The translations under genes were made by a program, and so were the position numbers. A stretch of 64,000 bases of DNA from Lumbricus rubellus. Its lineage: Eukaryota; Annelida; Clitellata; Crassiclitellata; Lumbricidae. Below, piece by piece: positions 38,858 through 49,018 of this stretch (position 1 is its first letter; each line of letters opens with the position of its first letter). The notes beneath the pieces are model-generated. The model made no database searches, was not told where the DNA came from, and saw nothing but the letters and a program-made list of their open reading frames with translations. Where the stretch lies: the NCBI GenBank assembly GCA_945859605.1, contig OX243821.1, forward strand, positions 1,426,885 to 1,490,884, given 5' to 3'.

Positions 38858-39662
38858 GATAATATTCGTTTATTCACATTCAATCTGACAAACCGCAAAA
38901 TGATTACAGGTACTTGACTTTGACTTACTTGACTTATGGCTCTGGCGAAGCTTGCGCCCGCATCAGCCGCTCCTTTATGGATAGCCTCCAATTGACCCTG
39001 TCCTGAGCTGTCCTCGTCGCCTCTCCCACGGTTAATCCCATCGTCAGACAGTCCTCCTCCACCATATCCATCCAACGTTTTTTTGCCTACCTCTTCTCCT
39101 CTTCCCTTGCACCAGTGGCGGCGCTACGGGAGGTCGAGGCAGGTCATTTGACGTGCCTATTTTGCTCACGACCTGCCTAATGACCTGCCTAAAAAACATT
39201 TTGAATTTTTAATATCTTTTAACATTGTTTTATTTAAGAGTTTTAAATGAGAAATTAACATTGTTCCTCGACAAAAAGATCACTAGTGCTGTGCAATTAT
39301 TAGACCCAATTGTCTTTTAGGCCTACGTCTGATCTTATCTAGCAGGTAAATATAAGTTTAGAGGTCTAAGTAGTATGCGCTTCAAATTCATTCGTCAATT
39401 TCTTCGACCTGCCCATGACCACGACGCGACCTGCCAAAATTTAAGAGCTGGCGCCGCCACTGCACTGCACGTACCCCTGCAGTGCCACTTTTGGGTATCT
39501 CCCGCTCTGCATTCTGATGACATGTCCTAAGTATCGCATTCTTCTTATCTGTATCTTGTCCACAATGTCTCGCTGTATTCTCAGTCTGCTGCGTATTTCC
39601 GTGTTCGATAACAGGTACAGGTTTTACCAAATAAGGCCCGCTATAGCACGACACGCAGGTCG
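38858..39662 (-). pseudogene. LINE C-terminal fragment split by a hAT MITE
   Basis: Minus-strand pieces 39660-39470 and 39104-38860 encode a YSGPYLV region, GNTQQTENTARHC and KGAADAGASFARAISQV, related to 29797-30240. The interruption is the element at 39113-39462. Confidence 0.8.
39113..39462. mobile_element. hAT non-autonomous element, 350 bp
   Basis: Perfect 12-bp ends CAGTGGCGGCGC and GCGCCGCCACTG. Flanking 8-mers CCTTGCAC (39105-39112) and CACTGCAC (39463-39470) agree at six of eight positions. Subterminal ACCTGCC/GGCAGGT motifs recur. No coding capacity. Confidence 0.88.
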
Positions 39663-39664
39663 GC

Positions 39665-39925
39665 TTTACAGCAGTTGGTTCGGTAGCTTAATACGATTGG
39701 CCTAAGTGCTGGATCACTTCTGGTTCGGCCAAGCCAGAAGAGAGAGGGGCTTTCTAATTTTCAGCAGAACCCGAGTCAAGCAACACAACGGCAAAGCGCC
39801 AATCGCAGCTAACAGAAAATTCAAATAAATTTTTGCCCTGTATGAGGCTCGAATCCAGGTCGCGTGGATGACTCTCAGTTTAACTACCAGCGCTCTCTCA
39901 ACTGAGCTACGAACTAGCCTACTGG
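39665..39925 (-). repeat. tRNA-derived SINE, third family
   Basis: Minus-strand head GTAGCTCAGTTGAGAGAGCG (A box) and GGATTCGAGCC (B box) are followed by CTCATACAGGGC and a body reaching at least to 39690. The anticodon arm is distorted, so it is not a functional tRNA. Confidence 0.55.
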
Positions 39926-39927
39926 GT

Positions 39928-40195
39928 CACCTTTATAATTGTATTCAACCGTAGCAATAGCAACACCACTGCCATAGATATAATTGTATTCAGCCGCGAC
40001 GGTAACAATGTTATCGTTATTCAACCGTGATGGGCTCCATGTTGCGCTCCGTTTTTTTCCTAGAAATCAAACCACTATGTTCCATTCTCACTTCAAAGCT
40101 GACTTATTTAGCCGTGGTTGTACTGGGAGCGCTTCTGAGTAGCTGACTTTGAAGGTCCGCTATATAAAACTCAACAATATTATTTAAAAGTTGGT
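39928..40195 (+). repeat. CGACGGT minisatellite and LINE tail, array unit 4
   Basis: A short array (CGCGACGGTAACAATG) and the tail GGGAGCGCTTCTGAGTAGC to AAGGTCCGCTATAT. Confidence 0.75.
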
Positions 40196-40246
40196 CCTAT
40201 AATCGCAATATCTTAAGTGATCTCAACGGCTTTCGTGTACCATACA

Positions 40247-40404
40247 ACTTATTATACGTGTTTATCGTAAAATAAGGTGTCTAAAAACCATTTTCATTTA
40301 TGAGTTTCAATGCCGTGTATGATCGAGGGGGACAGAGTTTAAAACTTGCCCAGCGTTGCAAAGACACCTTCAGTTTGTACTTCTCCGAAACTATAAATAT
40401 CTCA
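40247..40404 (+). repeat. Paired TATA/GGTGTCT element (type B)
   Basis: ACTTATTATACG at 40247, GGTGTCT at 40276, AGACACC at 40362 and CTATAAATA at 40391. Confidence 0.8.
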
Positions 40405-40515
40405 TTACTCCTCAAAATTTAGTCGGTAAAACATTTACAAAAATTATGTGTTTATGGTTACCATCGTTCGATGAAAACACACCTACAATTGCCCACTAGT
40501 CTGAAAAAATTGCTT

Positions 40516-40742
40516 GTATGTGCACTCGGTACTGCGCCACACATTCAAAATTACCAATCAGAAGCGCTCCCAACTACAGCGCGGACACTGAATCAGAGTT
40601 TCGCGCAGAAGGCCAGAAGCGCTGAGCAATTGCAAGTGAAGGTCTTGCCCAAGCAAGGTATACACGGCGCCTTGCGGTGGATTCGAATCGGCAATCCTCC
40701 GGCTGCATGGCAACTAACATACCACTACACCATCGCGTTAAT
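40516..40742 (-). repeat. tRNA-derived SINE, array subfamily
   Basis: Antisense tail TGTGCACTCGGTACTGCGCC, body, B-box region GGATTCGAATCGG and head CACTACACCATCGCG. Confidence 0.82.
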
Positions 40743-40875
40743 TCCATATCTGAGAAACTGTTTGATTCATTCAGGCGGATGAACAGACGGAGCTTTGGGG
40801 TTGGATGCCTGAAGAAAAAATACCCGATTTGAGGCGTTTGTCACCTATAATTTAAATACTCGTAGGGTAATTTGT

Positions 40876-41010
40876 TATTTATAACGTTGAGGAGAAATAA
40901 ATTAGTGGTGTCTATTCAACGATGAGCAATTTCTATAACCAGCGGCTAAGAAGCAAAATGGCTCTTATATAGACACCTGATTTTACTTTAAAACCGTGTA
41001 ATAAGTTATA
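40876..41010 (-). repeat. Paired TATA/GGTGTCT element (type B, reversed)
   Basis: TATTTATA at 40876, GGTGTCT at 40906, GATGAGCAATTTC, AGACACC at 40971 and ATAAGTTATA at the end. Confidence 0.8.
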
Positions 41011-41034
41011 ATCTGTTCACACTAATAGACGAAT

Positions 41035-41165
41035 GACATGTTCAATCATTATTCATTAATTATAAATTATTAATTATGAATTATTAATTATGAATTTTTA
41101 TTATGACTATGATTAATTTTTAATTATTATTATTGTTAGTTATTTATCAATAATTATTAATTATC
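41035..41165. repeat. ATTA-rich simple repeat
   Basis: AATTATTAATTATGAATT-type low-complexity sequence, repeated at 35990-36070 and 63415-63475. Confidence 0.8.
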
Positions 41166-41283
41166 TGTTCACTGCATGATGCTGTAATATGCCAAACAAT
41201 TTTTTCCGAGGGTAACGGCCTCTGATGTCATAGGCCCTCGTCAAACCTGAATTCATCAATTCATCCAGCATAAATGAATTATC

Positions 41284-41750
41284 TTCAATCATTCAATCAC
41301 ATAAATTTATATAGCGCCTCTTCAAGATCTTTACTCAGAGGCGCTCCCAACCCTCTCCAAAAAGAAAAGTCTTGAGAAGACGGTAGAAAGAGCCAACAGA
41401 GTAACGGGGAAGAGAACGGAGACCCGCAGGGAGGCCATTCCAGATAACTGGAATATGCTATTTGCTGCATAGTAGGGGTACGACAAAAAGGGACAAGATA
41501 GTCACCACGGGCAGATGACCGCAGCGAACGGCGACCCAGAGAAACGGAGACAGGCGTAAAAAGTGCACATCCTACGATGGAGCTTGAGGCAGTATGCAGC
41601 GCCAAGCAATAGACGAAACTCTATAAGCAATGCGTTGCTGCAGTGGGAGCCAGTGGAGGTCGTCCCTCATGAAGAGAGAAACATGACCATACCGGGAGAT
41701 GCCACCAACCAAACGTGCAGCAGATCGAAGGACCCTAACCGAATTGGGGG
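41284..41750 (-). pseudogene. LINE 3' end (CR1/L2-like)
   Basis: Frames with LHWLPLQQRIAYRVSSIAW and the FTPVSVSLGRRSLRSSARGD segment; tail GGCGCTATATAAATTTATG. Same 5' truncation point as 36178 and 53812. Confidence 0.82.
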
Positions 41751-41768
41751 ATTCTTCAAAACACTGTT

Positions 41769-41840
41769 TGCCCCCAATGAGGTTTGAACTCACGACCCCT
41801 GGTTTACGAGACCAGTGCTCTGCCACTGAGCTACAGAGGC
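41769..41840 (-). tRNA. tRNA-Thr (CGT)
   Basis: The anticodon loop is CTCGTAA, so the anticodon is CGT (reads Thr ACG) instead of TGT, by a single T-to-C change at position 34. Position 6 or 7 of the 5' acceptor strand also changes (GCCTCTG), pairing less well. The other arms are intact and the TTTT terminator is kept. Confidence 0.85.
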
Positions 41841-41935
41841 ACACGCTAAGCCTTAATCTGAGGAATCTTTTGAATCAATGTCGTACAAAGCTGCCAATGT
41901 TAAGTAAATATTGGATGTTACTTAGCCCTTTAATG

Positions 41936-41988
41936 CCGGAGAAAATAGGATTTCCCATACCATTTACTACCATCTCGGTATTAAAGGG
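41936..41988. mobile_element. Tiny TTAA-flanked inverted-repeat element, 53 bp
   Basis: CCCTTTAATGCCG and CGGTATTAAAGGG at the ends, flanked by TTAG and TTAA. The corresponding place in sister units is an uninterrupted TTAACGCG. It looks like a minimal piggyBac-type MITE. Confidence 0.7.
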
Positions 41989-42132
41989 TTAACGCGTTTT
42001 AAAACTAGGTCGAGTTGCTGTCGATATAATATTGCTATTGATCGTCAAAGCATTTGAGGTGCAGGACTACTCGATGGTTCCATATTTTTTCTCTTAGACA
42101 TCCAAAAAGTTCCTGTTGTTTGTCTTAATGGA

Positions 42133-42200
42133 TTATTTATAATTTCAGAGAGTTGTGAACTAGAGGTGTCTATGCAAAGCTGAGCAATCTTATAAAATTA
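42133..42200 (-). repeat. Half TATA/GGTGTCT element
   Basis: TATTTATAATTTC..., GGTGTCT at 42164, then ATGCAAAGCTGAGCAATC. Confidence 0.7.
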
Positions 42201-42209
42201 ATATTATAA

Positions 42210-42680
42210 TTATGGCCTTACTCTGAAATATCTCTGTGATCTCATGCTTCGCCCCCATCTATGTAACTTCACTGCGCTCTCTTAGTATACAGCTGTAGAT
42301 CCTCTGATCTTCTTTGTTTCCCATGTCAGGACAACCATGGCTCAATCCAGATGCTTTTCCAGTATCCATGGACGATTCGTCACACGTAATAAATTGAACA
42401 AATCCAGCTTCCGTTTAGACACGCGTTCAATTAATCGTTCCAGCTTCTGTTTGAGCAAGAACTATGCTTCGCAGATCCAACTTCCATTTTGGAAAGAATT
42501 TGATACAGCATTCCAGCTTCCATATAAGAGCAAAAACAACGTTTTTCATCCATTTTCCGCTAAAAACTATATTTTTCACCAACAAATTCTCTTTAAGCGA
42601 TGAAATCTTTCCATCAATCCCACTTCCATTTCAGGAAAACATATTTTCATTAATCCCGCTTTCACGTTACAAGAATTTTT
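42210..42680 (+). pseudogene. LINE 3' region with CCAGCTTC-type repeats, truncated
   Basis: Matches 33870-34460 but stops at TTTACAAGAATTTTTTTAAT, before the WNGLPPS signature and tail. Confidence 0.6.
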
Positions 42681-42756
42681 TTAATTATGGCGGTAGTTCT
42701 ATTAAGTGCTCCCGGTAATTGCCTAAGTGATCTTGACGTCTTTCGTATACCCTACT

Positions 42757-42895
42757 ACTTATTTTACAAGTTCAGATTAAAACGAGGTGTCTAAGAGCCA
42801 TTTTTATTACTGAGCTTCAGTGATGTGAAGGATCGAGCATTAGATTTTAAAAATAGCTCAGCTTTGCACAAACACCTTTAGTTTAGATCTTATGG
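42757..42895 (+). repeat. Paired TATA/GGTGTCT element, right TATA missing
   Basis: ACTTATTTTACAAG at 42757, GGTGTCT at 42786, GATCGAGCATTAGATTTT, AACACCTTTAG, then a junction into the SINE head CACTACACCGTCGCG. Confidence 0.7.
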
Positions 42896-43066
42896 ACAAG
42901 ATAACGAAAAACATCCACTACACCGTCGCGTTAATTCCATATCTGAGAAACTGTTTGATTAGTTCAGGCGGATGAACAGACGGGAGGGGTGGATGCATGA
43001 ATAAAAAATATTAGCCAATTTGAAACGTTTCCCATCTATAATAGAATTCCTCGTAGAGTTATTGGG

Positions 43067-43322
43067 TATTTATAGCATTCAAAAGATGTAAACTAGTGGT
43101 GTCTTATTACCGATGGGCAATTTCCATAACCAGCGGCTAGTATACACTACAGCACTGAAACTCAAAAAGCATACGGACAACCCTTTTTACTCAACGCAGC
43201 GCTGGTGAATAAGCTGATGCCCCACGCTTGGCTTTCAAGTAGCGCTATAGAAATCTGGAGATTTCGAACTTATAATTATAGACACCTGATTTTACGTTAG
43301 AACCATGTGTTAAGTTATAATC
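43067..43322 (-). repeat. Paired element (reversed) with an inserted LINE tail
   Basis: TATTTATAG at 43067, GGTGTCT at 43098 and AGACACC at 43280. Between them is an insertion of about 85 bp containing CTCAACGCAGCGCTGG and GTAGCGCTATAGAAATC, a LINE 3' tail. The copy at 55401 carries the same insertion. Confidence 0.8.
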
Positions 43323-43493
43323 TATTCGCCCGTAACTGGTCTAGTACCTTGCTCATAAGTGCTGTAATATGCCGAGCAAATTTTTTTCCAGGGTAACGGC
43401 CTCTGTTGTCATAGACCCTGGTCAAATTGGAATCCTCCTCCTCCGTTTAAATGAATCATCTTCATTGAATTCCGTATTCTTCAAAACACTGTT

Positions 43494-43565
43494 TGCCTTC
43501 AATGAGGTTTGAACTCACGACCCCTGGTTTACAAGACCAGTGCTCTGCCGCTGAGCTATAGAGGC
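43494..43565 (-). tRNA. tRNA-Thr (TGT), slightly decayed
   Basis: Anticodon TGT and all arms are recognisable, but the 3' acceptor strand TGAAGGC creates a C-A mismatch and the D loop reads AGCGGCA. Possibly functional, less certain than its sisters. Confidence 0.7.
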
Positions 43566-43837
43566 TCACGTTAAGCCTTAATCTGAGGAACATTTTGAAT
43601 CAATGTCGTACAAAAGCGGCCAATTCTAAGTAAATATTGGATTTTTGCTTAACGCGTTTTAAAACTAGATCGAGTTGCTGTCGATATAAATTACTTATTG
43701 ATTGTCAAAGCAATTGACGTGCAGGGCTACTCGAGTGGCCACATATCTACATTCATGATTGAACAACTTCACTGGCTCCATCACTCCGTTCGTAAACATG
43801 TACTTGAAAAAGTTCTTACTTTTGGTCTTAATGGAGT

Positions 43838-44030
43838 ATTTGTAACTTAAAAGAGATGTGAACTAGAGGTGTCTATAAAAAGCTTAGCAATCTTCTAAAA
43901 TTATTATTATTATTCAATAGCTCCCTCATTCCGTATGTATGCATCGAGGAATTTCGGGTTTTTGGTCTTAATTGGCTTATTTATAACTTCAGAAAAATAT
44001 GAAATAGAGGTGTCTTTGCAAAGCTGATCA
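43838..44030 (-). repeat. Two half TATA/GGTGTCT elements in tandem
   Basis: GGTGTCT at 43868 (after TATTTGTAAC) and again at 44009 (after TTATTTATAAC), each followed by a GCAAAGCTGA-like or AAAAAGCTTAGC stretch. A local duplication of about 140 bp. Confidence 0.7.
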
Positions 44031-44044
44031 ATCTTCTAAAATTA

Positions 44045-44745
44045 ATATTATTATAGGATCTTGCTCTGAAGTATCTCTGTGCCTATCTCATGCTTCGTCC
44101 CGTCTCTGCCAATTCGCTGCGTCCTTTTAGATCCTCTGATCCTCTTAGTTTCCCAAGTCAGGACAATCCTGATGCTTTGCCCGTATGCGGACGATTCGTC
44201 CCCGGACACACGTAATAAATCGAATAAATCCAGCTTCCGTTTAGACACGCGTTCAATTGTTCGTTCCAGCATCTATTTTAGCAAGAACAATGCTTCGCAG
44301 ATCCAACTTCCATTTTGGAAAGATTTTGTTTCATCATTCCAGCTTCTATTTAAGCAAACACAACGTTTTTCATCTAATTTCCGCTAAAAACTATATTTTT
44401 ACCAAGAAACTTCTTTTTAAGCTTTGAAATCTTTCCATCAATCCCACTTCCATTTCAAGAAAACATATTTTCAATAATCCCGCTTTCACTTTACAAGAAT
44501 TTTTTTAATCAATCTGTTTTTACTCAACCACCGCTGGACGAATCGTCCGCGAACCGCTTTGCCTGCATAGGACCTTCTCTCTGGAATGGTCTTCCTCCAT
44601 CAGTTCACTCCGCCTTTCTCTCCGGTAGACTTCCCTTATCTTCGCTTGTCTCAATTCTTGCCTTTCTCTTGGGGTCGATCACTTTGGGAGCGCTTCTGAA
44701 AGACTCCTGCTGATAAACGCGCTTTTATAAAGTCAACGGACTATG
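44045..44745 (+). pseudogene. LINE 3' region with CCAGCTTC-type repeats
   Basis: Close copy of 33870-34690 with SLWNGLPPSVHSAFLSGRLP and the tail CGCTTTTATAAAG. Confidence 0.7.
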
Positions 44746-45135
44746 ACCGTTCGGCAGGCATTCAGCCGTGACAGTAACAATAACAGTAACAGCCGCCATT
44801 GTAATTGCATTCAACCTCAACAATTGTAATTGTACGTTTATACAGCGCCTCTTCAAAAGAACTCCTCAAAGGCGCTCCCAATACACCCGCCACCATTTTA
44901 ATTCTATACATCCGTGACGGTGATAATTCCGTCGCGCCATCATATATAATTTTATTCAACCGTGACGGTAGCAATGACATCGTGATACGTGCCGCCTTGT
45001 ACCTAGAGGTCACACCACTATGTTCCTTTCTCATTTAAAAACTGACTTATTTAACCGTTGTTATACTGGGAGCGCTTCTGAGTAGCTGGCCTCGAAGGTG
45101 CGCTGTATAAAAGATTCAATAATATTATTGAAAGT
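44740..45135 (+). repeat. CGTGACGG minisatellite and LINE tail, array unit 5
   Basis: Begins with GTCAACGGACTATGACCG (exon C end duplicate), then CGTGACAGTAACAATAAC and CGTGACGGTGATAATTCC units and the tail GGGAGCGCTTCTGAGTAGC. Confidence 0.8.
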
Positions 45136-45199
45136 TGGTTCTATCATAATTTTGTCTCAGGAGTCCCGATACCTTATGTTTGATCTTGATGTTTTCGTG

Positions 45200-45470
45200 T
45201 GCCATACAGCTTATTATATGTGTTTCTGGTAAAATAAGGTGTGCGTATGTGTATTTGAAGTTTAACGTCACTGTGTGGTACAAAGACCATTAGCGACGCC
45301 TCCTCCTTTATCCAGGCTTTGGCAGAGTGCAACCAGTGGTGGAGTTTAAAAATAAGGTGTCTGAAAACCATTTTCAAATATGAGTTTCAATGTCGTGTTT
45401 GATCGAAAAAAATTACGCAGCGTTACAAAGACACCTTCAGTTTGTATTTTTCCAAAACTAAAAATAACCT
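45200..45470 (+). repeat. Broken paired elements
   Basis: A left half (GGTGTGC near 45238) is followed by a near-complete element lacking its left TATA (GGTGTCT at 45356, GAGTTTCAATGTCGTG, AGACACC near 45429, ACTAAAAATAACC). Confidence 0.7.
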
Positions 45471-45494
45471 TTAAAAATTAGTATGCGTTTCTGC

Positions 45495-46430
45495 ATGAAA
45501 TCTTGCGTGTCCGAGTCAGTGATATTTTCATTAACGATAAGTGAAATTAGAACTGAAAATATTGATTTCCGTTAAGTATAACTATAACTGTAAATGAAAT
45601 TATTTTAAGAACGAAAACTGAAGTAGAACGGAAATTGAGCACACCGAACTGAAATTAGAATAAAAACGAAAATTAATTCTCGAACTGAAATTAATGAAAA
45701 AAATGGAAATTTTAGTTGACAGTTTTTCCGATGCAAAAAATGTGTTTTTTAAGAGTCGCACATACTTTCTGACTCTTACAACTTTTGTATCTATTGCCTA
45801 GCATGTGCTTTATTACGGTTAGTTTAAAAACAATTTTTCATTTGGAATTTCCCTGTAAGTTTATAATTTTCAACTTCGCGATAAGACTGGAAATCACTTG
45901 GCTAAATGACGAAAATAATGTATTGGACGTTTTATGTAGGTTTGCTGCGAGGAAATAGACAAAATAAATGTGCTTAGGCCTATCCATGCAAGGCTTCGTG
46001 GGTCTAGCCTACCCTAAAACGGATGACTGAGGAACTACATATTATGATAAAAAAATTAACATTTTGCCTCTGCGCCCACAGAATACTAAGAAATATATAA
46101 AGAAACGGACCAGGCAAAAATCATGGGTTGCTGAAAACAGTACTTTCATGCGACTTGGCCTAATCCGAGTCAGCAACTTCACCACGGAGAAAGCATGAGT
46201 GCTCCAGAAAGACGCAGGCAAAAGAACTGAATTGAGAACGGAAATTATTTCGAAAACTGAATTAGAAGTATAACTGAAATTTTTTGAAGAACTGGAACTG
46301 AATTAGAACTGAAATTGAGACCATCCGAACTGAAATAGAAGTAAAACGGAAATTATTTCCTGAAGTAAAATATCACTGGTCCGAGTTGGACTTGGTGATC
46401 TAACTGTATCAACAGCTGCCTCTGTAGTAC
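45495..46430 (+). pseudogene. Fragment of EGF exon C split by a hAT element
   Basis: ATCTTGCGTGTCCGAGT (to 45516) and GTCCGAGTTGGACTTGG...ATCAACAGCTGCCTCTG (46379-46430) match consecutive parts of exon C at 32369-32430. The exon copy is no longer open and has no splice signals. Confidence 0.85.
45517..46378. mobile_element. hAT non-autonomous element, 862 bp
   Basis: Ends CAGTGATATTTT and its complement; perfect 8-bp target duplication GTCCGAGT (45509-45516 and 46379-46386). The interior has AACTGAAATTAGAA- and GAACTGAAAT-type repeats near both ends, similar in style to 12912-13436, and no transposase. Confidence 0.93.
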
Positions 46431-46695
46431 CATTATCATTGCATTCAACTGTGATGATAGCAAATGAGCTAAACCACCGTCACCACTATAATTGTATCCA
46501 ACCGTGACGGTAACAATACCGCCACCACTATAATTGTGTTTACCCATGACGGTAACAATGTTATCGTTATTGAACTGTTGCACCTCGCTTTGTGCCTCAA
46601 AGCTGACTTATTTTGCTTTCGTTGTACTGGGAGCGCTTCTGAGTAGATGACCTTGAAGGTGCGCTATATAAAAGACTCAATAATATTATTTTAAG
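46425..46695 (+). repeat. CGTGACGGT minisatellite and LINE tail, array unit 6
   Basis: Units CGTGACGGTAACAATACC and CATGACGGTAACAATG, then GGGAGCGCTTCTGAGTAG and AAGGTGCGCTATATAAAAG. Confidence 0.82.
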
Positions 46696-46758
46696 TTGGT
46701 TCTATTTAGTGCGATTATGGTACCTTATTCAATCTTAATGGGTTTTGAGTTTCATACA

Positions 46759-46914
46759 ACTTATTATACGTATTTATCGTAAAATAAGGTGTCTAAAAAC
46801 CACTTTCATTTATGAGTTTCAATGCCGTGTATGATCGAGGGACAGAGTTCAAAAATTGACCAGCGTTGCAAAGACACCTTCAGTTTGTACTTTTTCGAAA
46901 CTTTAAATACCCCA
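46759..46914 (+). repeat. Paired TATA/GGTGTCT element (type B)
   Basis: ACTTATTATACG at 46759, GGTGTCT at 46788, AGACACC near 46872 and CTTTAAATA at 46901. Confidence 0.8.
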
Positions 46915-47017
46915 TTACTTCTCAAAATCGAGTTTGTAATTTTTTTATATGTTTTTGGTTACCATCGTTTGATGCAACCACACCTACATTTTGTGCACCC
47001 GTGTAAATGAAATGTTG

Positions 47018-47585
47018 GTATGTGCACTCGGTATAATTTTTAAATTGTAATTAGTAATTTCTAAAGCGCCACTCACAGCCGAGGCCATTCAGTAGCACTC
47101 CCAGTGCGATAACCTCTGGAGAAAAAAGGTCTTAAGAAGAGAGAGAGATGTAGATAACGATCCAGAAAGTAGAGTGTCACGCATATTGGAGGGAAGAGAA
47201 TTCCACAATAAGGGCCCAATGATGGTAAATGATCGAGTTTGATCAATAGTGCATGGTCCTAGCTCGAGAAACAAACAAGTCAACCGCGCCACAGCAATGC
47301 TAAACGTACATGTACACGCCGTGGCTTGTGGCTGTTTAACGACACTGCCATTGCAAAGATGATTAGATTAGGCATAGCGCCCATTCAAGATTACTAGTCA
47401 GGAGCGCTCCCGACTACAGCGCGGACACTAAATCAGAGTTTCGCGCAGAATGCCAGAAGCGCTGAGCAATTGCGAGTGAAGGACTTTCCTAAGGTCCCTA
47501 CACAGCGGTTTGAGGTGGATTTTGAACCGGCAACTCTCCCGGTGCAAGGTAACGAACATACCCACTACACCACCGCGGTAATTCC
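47018..47585 (-). repeat. tRNA-derived SINE split by a LINE fragment
   Basis: SINE tail TGTGCACTCGGTATA to about 47036; the rest (ATAGCGCCCATTCAAG to CACCACCGCGG) is 47374-47578. The break is filled by 47036-47372. Confidence 0.8.
47036..47372 (-). pseudogene. LINE C-terminal fragment (CR1/L2-like)
   Basis: The minus-strand frame encodes RSFTIIGPLLWNSLPSNMRD and the SLSLLKTFFLQRL segment, a LINE C-terminus; sequence on both sides belongs to one SINE. The LINE subfamily differs from the other copies here. Confidence 0.8.
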
Positions 47586-47712
47586 ACATCTGAGAAACTG
47601 TTTGATTCATTCAGGCTGATGAACAGACGGGGGTGGGGTGGATTCATGAGGAAAGAACAGTAATTAATTTGTGCCGTTTGCCTGTAATTAAATTTCTCGT
47701 AGAGTAATTGAA

Positions 47713-47838
47713 TATTTATAGCAGCCAAAAGTTCTAAACTAGAGGTGTCTATTCAACGATGGTCAATTTTAATAAACTGCAGCTAGTATACATCACTGAA
47801 ACTCAAGAAGCAACATGGCTTCTATTTAAACACCCGAT
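47713..47838 (-). repeat. Paired element (reversed), right TATA missing
   Basis: TATTTATAG at 47713, GGTGTCT at 47744, AAACACC at 47828, then a junction into tRNA-flank sequence. Confidence 0.75.
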
Positions 47839-47880
47839 AAATCGTCTTCATTGAATTGGGGATTCTTCAAAATACTATTT

Positions 47881-47954
47881 TGATTCCAATGAGGTTTGCA
47901 CTCACGACCCCAGGTTAACAGGGCAATGAGTTAAATTGCCACTGAGCTAGAGGC
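47881..47954 (-). pseudogene. Degenerate tRNA-Thr relative
   Basis: T arm and D arm ends are recognisable, but the anticodon arm is rearranged (GGTTAACAGGGC on +) with an insertion ATGAGTTAAATTG, and the 3' acceptor strand is TGGAATC. It does not fold as a tRNA by eye. Confidence 0.75.
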
Positions 47955-48258
47955 GCACGCTATAAGCTCAGAGTGTCGGCTATAAGCCGACACTCAGAGG
48001 AATCTTTTCAATCGCTGTCGTACAAAAGCTGCCAATGCTAAGTAAATATAAAATTTTGCTCAACGCGTTAAAAAAAATACATGTATAGGTCGACTTGCAG
48101 TTGATTCTGTGAGACCGTCAAAGCATGCCACGCACGTGTAGGCCTAGGTTATAAGATTCGCCCACATAATCTACATTGATGATTGAGCAACTTCAATGGC
48201 TCTTTATCTTTGCCTGCATAGGCCTTCGTCGAATTTCTTGATTTTGGTCTTAATGAAA

Positions 48259-48325
48259 TGTTTATAACATGATTCTGATATGAAATAGAGGTGTCTGTGC
48301 AAAGTTAAACAATCTTCTAAAATTA
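48259..48325 (-). repeat. Half TATA/GGTGTCT element
   Basis: TGTTTATAAC then GGTGTCT at 48290, followed by GTGCAAAGTTAAACAATC. Confidence 0.7.
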
Positions 48326-48361
48326 ATATTTTAGGGTCTTGTAAAAATCTTTGTGATCTCA

Positions 48362-48720
48362 TGCATTCAGCTGTGACGGTAAAAATACCTCAGTCACCAT
48401 TATAATAGTATTCAGCCGCGACGGTAACAATACCACCGTAATCATTGTAATTGTATTTAGCCGCGACGGTAACAATGCCACCGTCACCATTATTATTGCA
48501 TTCAATCGTGACGGTAACAATACGGCCATTATAATTGTATTCAGCTGTGGCGGTAACAATGCTATCGTCATTGAACCGTGATGGGCTCCCTGTTGCGCTC
48601 CACCACTATGCTTCATTCACACTTCAAAACTGATTTATTTAGCTGTTGTTAGACTGGGAGCGCTTCTGAGTAGCTGACCTTGAAGGTGCGCTATATAAAA
48701 TACTCAAAAATATTATTTAA
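48362..48720 (+). repeat. CGTGACGGT minisatellite and LINE tail, array unit 7
   Basis: Five or six units of CGTGACGGTAACAATAC-type; antisense frames read as repeats of LLPSRLNTI. Then GGGAGCGCTTCTGAGTAGC and AAGGTGCGCTATATAAAA. Confidence 0.88.
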
Positions 48721-48787
48721 AGTTGGTTCTTTTAAGTGCCGTGATTGCAATTATTGCCTTAATTTAATGACGGCTTTCGTGTACCAT

Positions 48788-48950
48788 GCTTATTATTATG
48801 CGGATTTAAAATAAAATAAGGTGTCTATTTAAGAGCCATTCTCATGTTTGAGTTTCAACGCCGTTTATGATCGAGAGACAGATTTTAAAAATTGCCCAGC
48901 GTTGCATAGACACCTTTTGTTAAGAACTTTACTTAGGTATAAATATGTGC
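48788..48950 (+). repeat. Paired TATA/GGTGTCT element (type B)
   Basis: TTATTATTATGCG, GGTGTCT at 48820, GAGTTTCAACGCCG, ATAGACACC near 48909 and TATAAATAT at 48938. Confidence 0.8.
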
Positions 48951-49018
48951 TTAATGCTGAAAATGGTATATTATAAAAGCGTTTGTGTCTTAGTTACCAT
49001 CATTCCAGTCAAGCACAT

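Noticed and set aside
39840..39925. Functional tRNA at this position
   Set aside because: A and B boxes are present, but the anticodon arm cannot pair and the sequence continues into a SINE-like body.
47881..47954. tRNA-Asn (GTT) suggested by GTTAAC in the anticodon region
   Set aside because: The putative anticodon stem does not pair, and flanks show it is a rearranged tRNA-Thr copy.
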